Assembly: GCA_019188255.1 (NCBI GenBank)
Contig: JAETXT010000014.1
Location: 1,798,001 to 1,862,000 of the forward strand
Reading direction: 5' to 3'
DNA length: 64,000 nt
Source of the DNA: Verticillium longisporum
Lineage: Eukaryota; Ascomycota; Sordariomycetes; Glomerellales; Plectosphaerellaceae
A program made the translations under genes and the position numbers. Position 1 is the stretch's first letter, and every line of letters begins with the position of its first letter. Under the pieces are notes generated by a model. The model worked only from the letters and a program-made list of their open reading frames with translations. It did not search any database and was not told the DNA's origin. Below, piece after piece: positions 59,957 through 64,000 of the stretch.

Positions 59957-62900
59957 ATGTCGGAAAGATCGTGTCCCGTGTCCGGCTCCCTCGGTGGAAG
60001 ATGTCCGGCTGGAAACGGTTCCGTTGCTGGGAATATCTCCAGACAGCGCGTCGGTCCACGAGGCTGTTCCTTTTCAGGCTACACACAACCGGGCGATCTT
60101 CACTCTGCCTTTGATGTAAGTTTTGCTTATAACAAGGGTCCAAGAGAAGCTCCCGGTCACCTGCTGACTCGACGACCTCAGATCCCCCGCGGTGTCGACG
60201 TAGATGAGTGGCTACGTGACCGCGAACGCAAGGCCATCAACGAGATTCTCTACTCCGACATTCCCTCGGCCAACTTTGTCGCCCAGGTCAAAAACGTCGA
60301 CACTCTTGTCGCCGATGACAAGGACCTGCTTGCCGTCGCACTCGGCGCTCCCGCTCGCCAGGTCATCCTTCGCGCCGAGAGCATCGGCCAGCGCACAGGG
60401 TGGAAGGACGGTTATCTCAGCGGCGAGTATGGCTTTTGCGCCCCGGACTCGAACGAAGCCGCTGGGGCTGTCGCTGGATGCCCCGGCCGCGTGTGGTCCG
60501 ATCTTTGCGAACGCATGCCCGGCTGCGTGTCCCGCGGCCGTGTGCGCGAATCCGTCGCCGCCCTACCCCTCGTCGAAGGCACTGAAGACATTATTCCTGA
60601 CCAGGCTCTGTGGGCGGCAATCGTCGCTCTGGGCATGCTGTGCTCGATCTATCGCTACGAGGACAAGAATGACGGTTACGACGGCGTCAGCACCAATACG
60701 ACATCGACCAAGCCCAACGTCGAAATGAGCGACGATCTCGGCCCCGAGCTCATCGGCATCCCCCGCAGCATCGGCCTCCCCTACTGGCAGGTCTCCCGCC
60801 GCATGGGCCGCGCCATCCCGCACCTGACCTTCTTCGACCAGGCCTCTCACAACATCCGCGTCCGCGACCCGACCTCGATCCACCCCTACGTGGGACGCTT
60901 CGACAACACCGACCTGCGATGGCCCATGTTTGGCGAGCGCACCGAGATAGCCTTCCTCAAAGGCTGCGCCGACACATCAGCCTCGTTCCAGCACGGGCCC
61001 GACGCCATCGCCGCGTGCCAGGAGCATGTCATGAACCGCAATATCGAGGGTTTGCTGCGCGAGATGGTCCGCCTCAAAGAGATCCTTGAGCGCATGCCCA
61101 ACGCGTTCCATTCCATCTCGACCAACCCCAACTCGGGCGACAACTTTGTCTCAGCCATGGAGTGGGTGCGCTGGGGCAAGTTCTCGGCGCCCCTGTCAAA
61201 GAGGTGCCCTGCTGCCTCGGGACTTCAGTTCCCGCCCTACCTGCTCATGGATGCTTTCCTCGGAAGGAAGAGATACGACTCGTTCCTCGGCAACGAGGGC
61301 CTTCACCTGCGTGCGTGGCTGCCCTCCAATCTGCGGGCTTTCATAGCTGCCGTCGAGTACCACTACCGTATGCCCGAGTTTGTCTGGCAGTCGGGCGATC
61401 CCCGTCTCATGGGGGTATTGGATGGCATCATCGAGGCTTACACGGGTGAGCGTGGCTTCATGGGCACGCATCGGTACAAGGTATTCGGCATCCTCGAGGA
61501 CGCCTCCTAGACGGGCCGCACGGAGACCAACGGAGCTTCTGGTGCCGCCGATGGCACGGGCCGGCCATGGGAAGAGGTCCATCGTCAGTTCTCGGACGCC
61601 ATGAAAGAGCGCCTCGAGCCGTTCCGTGGCAACATCCCCGTCGAGCCGCATCAGATGCGTGGTACCTTTGAGGAGTGCCGGTACAAGTCGCGCGTGCTCC
61701 GCCGTTCCTTTGTCGATTCAGACTCCGAACGGTCCATCGCCTGTGTGACGCTCGATCTCCACAACACTGGCATAACCTTCCAGCCCGGTGATCGCCTGGC
61801 CGTCATGCCACTGAACAGCTGGGAGGAGTGCGCCAAGGTAGCTGCCGCCCTTGGTCTCGACGACATGTTGGACGCGCCGGTACAGCTTGACAGCCGGTGG
61901 TCCCGATTCGCAGACCACTTGGACACCGTCGCCAACCACGGGGTCGCCCGCCTCCCAGGCAGCGCCAAGCTGACGGTCAAGGACGTTCTTCGTAGAGGAC
62001 ATCTCGCGCCTTTGACCCAGGAACTCGTCCTCAAGATTCATTCTTTGCTGCGCGCCTCCTCCAACACAGTTCTCCAGGCCCTTGCCACGGATGAGTGGCC
62101 CGTCCGTGGCACTCTGGGTGATCTTCTCCAGGCTGCCGTGCTTGACACGCCCATGCACGTCTGGGACCAGGCGTTTGAATTATCGAGGGACGTTGCCTGG
62201 TTGACCGACCTTATCCCCGTCGAGGTCCCACGGACATATTCCATCTCCAACTGTCCCGACGAACTGCTGCCCAGCACTGTCGACTTGACAATCTCACGCG
62301 CCGAGTACAAGCTCTGCTCGACCTTTGCTGGCAATGCTTCTGTTCCCAGGCCTGGCGTCAGCAGTGGTTTTCTGAACCCAACCGTCGGCTCGGCTGGCGA
62401 CTTCATCACGGCAGAAGACGACATTCTCGTGGGCGTCTCTCGTCCTGTCGCCTTTCAGCTGCCCCTTGACGAGGCAGCACCCTGCGCCTTCTTCGCGGGC
62501 GGCAGCGGCATCGCACCCTTCAGGAGCTTCTGGCAGTCCCGCGCCGGGCGAGCCGTCGGGCGCAACATTCTTTACCTAGGCGTACAGAACCGTGAGAAGT
62601 TCTGCTACGAGGACGAGCTGCGGCGGTATGTCCATGCCGGCTTCATGGAGGTCCACTTGGCCTTCTCTCGCGACAGCCGGGGTCTTGCCTACGACAGCGT
62701 CTCGCGCGACCTAGTCGAGCGACGCATGGAGCCACGGTACATCGACGCGCTCATCGCCGAGCAGGGCGCTACCGTGTGTGATCTTACCATGTCCAAGAAG
62801 CAAGGCGGACTCGGCGGGCATTTGTACATTTGCGGATCCGTTGCTGTCTTTGATTCCGTCATGAACGGCCTGCGCAAAGCCATCTACAACCACCGCACAG

Positions 62901-64000
62901 CCACGATGGAGTCAACTGACCTCATTATCAACACAGCCTTTGCCGAGCGGCGCATCATGCTCGACGTCTTCATGACGCCCAAGCCCTTACCCTGCAACAA
63001 GCCTACAATTCCCCTATCACAGCTTGCGCTCCACACGGGCCATCGCCCCGGAAGCCGAATCTGGATCGGTGTGCACGGCAGTGCTTACGACGTGACCGAC
63101 TTTTGCCCGATGCACCCGGGCGGCACGTTGATCCTCAAGTCCAACGCTGGCGTTGACTGCTCCAAGTCGTTCGACAACCTCGCGCACACCAACAACCCCG
63201 AGGTGGCAAGCCTGTTGACCAAGTATTTCGTCGGTCACCTCACGCCGAAGCCCGAGTTTCACGATGGCGGCGAGCTCAGTGGACTGTACGACCTGTGGGC
63301 TGACTACCTCAAGACGACGGTTGAGACGCTTGTGGCACAGCAGTTTGAAATGGAAGACCTCATGGGCTCGTCCTTGTGGTTCCAGGAGAACATGATTAAC
63401 ATCATGGGAGTGCGCATCTTCTACCAATATCAGTCCCGCCTGCTACAGTCGGGCTTCTCGGCACTTTTCGGCCCCAAGTTCCAGGAGCTCGTGCTCAAAC
63501 TGTCATTCGCCATGGCCAACGCAGCGTCAGCGGCGGGGTCTGAAACACAGCTGCCGGACATTCTGGGTGTGGTTGCACGCGCCAAGACGTCAGCGGATGC
63601 CGTGGCAACGTCCAAAGAGGTGGCCCTCGTCGGGCAGTACGTATGCAACAGCGAACCGGCGCGCTTCCAGGAGCGAGGCATCATGGACTACGCCAGCCGG
63701 TCCGTGAGCCTTGATATGGCGCTGCTCGAAGACATCAGGGAGGAAGCATGCCATGGTATGGACGCCTTCGGAACCGTCATGGAGCTCGAAGCGACATCGG
63801 ACGCGCAGCGTGTGGCGGCCATGTGTTCGTTTCTCATGCAGGTGCTGGAGCGCATGGCGAAGCGGCTCGAAGTGTTCTATGCGCAGCTGGCGCAGTGCTC
63901 CATCTACAGGCCCGAGCTTGAGCGCAACCCGGCACGGACGCGCTGGGAGCTCGTCAGGCGGCGCATTCGAGACGGATCACTGTTCGTGCTGGCGCGGCGA
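59957..64000 (+). CDS. IDO/PrnB-like heme dioxygenase - FAD/NADPH reductase - cytochrome b5 fusion (partial at window end)
   Basis: One frame, 1348 codons to the window edge, no introns, broken only by TAG at 61508-61510 (codon 518). About residues 60-515 resemble the indoleamine 2,3-dioxygenase/PrnB heme-dioxygenase superfamily: IPRSIGLPYWQVSRRMGR, HPYVGRFDN, and GFMGTHRYKVFGI with candidate proximal His505. From about 550 comes a P450-reductase-type module without an FMN domain: FQPGDRLAVMPLN, RTYSIS (Arg759) for FAD, GGSGIAPFRSF (848 on) and HLYICGSV for NADPH. A cytochrome b5 follows with MHPGG (His1053) and LAHTNNPEV (His1077). Residues from about 1090 are helical and unrecognised, and continue past the edge. 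The inferred electron path is NADPH, FAD, b5, heme. The substrate is unknown. Two Cys-Pro dipeptides (residues 6-7 and 16-17) lie at the N-terminus. Confidence 0.85.
61508..61510 (+). other. In-frame TAG between dioxygenase and reductase modules
   Basis: The sequence reads FGILEDAS, TAG, TGRTETNG, then PWEEVHRQFSDAMKERL. Both flanks are in the same frame and both have coding character, so the TAG is a substitution relative to a fused ancestor, a sequencing error, or a functional stop. Confidence 0.9.

Noticed and set aside
59957..61507. P450 (CYP505-type) as the N-terminal half of the reductase fusion
   Set aside because: No FxxGxRxCxG heme loop or ExxR motif; the sequence instead fits the IDO/PrnB heme-dioxygenase pattern.

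Overview
The window is nuclear DNA from a filamentous ascomycete (Pezizomycotina, probably a Sordariomycete). The evidence is short GT-AG introns of about 50-120 nt with fungal branch-site sequences, compact genes on both strands, and fungal families such as a GT90/CAP10 glycosyltransferase, a PAC1/NudF-type LIS1, SAPS and RER1. I cannot name the species. I saw no rRNA, tRNA, CRISPR or intact transposon.

Layout. 1-9.8 kb is gene-poor: stop-rich in all frames, with only a decayed ORF near 8.8-9.3 kb. 10.0-19.0 kb carries chaperonin CCT8, an NHP10-like HMG-box protein, an RMD1/RMND1-family membrane protein, a small hypothetical protein and a saccharopine-dehydrogenase-like oxidoreductase. 20.4-25.3 kb is a translation cluster (RPL43, a Par14/Pin4 parvulin, RPS12, RPS22); the RPS22 intron holds a convincing H/ACA snoRNA candidate. 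26-34 kb has the GT90 enzyme, PAF1, RER1 and a secreted or membrane kelch protein. 35.5-40 kb has a flavohemoglobin with a mitochondrial presequence and a CCCH zinc-finger protein. 40.6-46.8 kb has two microtubule plus-end genes head to head (XMAP215/Stu2 and LIS1/PAC1). 47.5-58.1 kb has a LITAF-domain protein, a SAPS phosphatase subunit and the spliceosome-disassembly factor TFIP11/Ntr1.

The right edge (59,957 to the window end) is the most interesting locus. One reading frame encodes an IDO/PrnB-like heme dioxygenase, a CPR-type FAD/NADPH reductase, a cytochrome b5 and a further helical region. It looks like a self-sufficient heme dioxygenase carrying its own electron-transfer chain. The frame is interrupted by one TAG between the dioxygenase and the reductase.

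Data quality matters here. Six otherwise well-conserved genes (RPS22, PAF1, kelch, CCCH, PAC1, LITAF) each have one frameshift, and each is repaired by adding one base to a short G/C run. This points to homopolymer under-calling in the assembly rather than pseudogenes. CCT8, TFIP11 and the dioxygenase fusion each have one in-frame TAG. TAG is also the normal terminator of about eight genes here, so it is not reassigned. Gene models were built by hand from splice sites, and the coding lengths were checked for divisibility by three.
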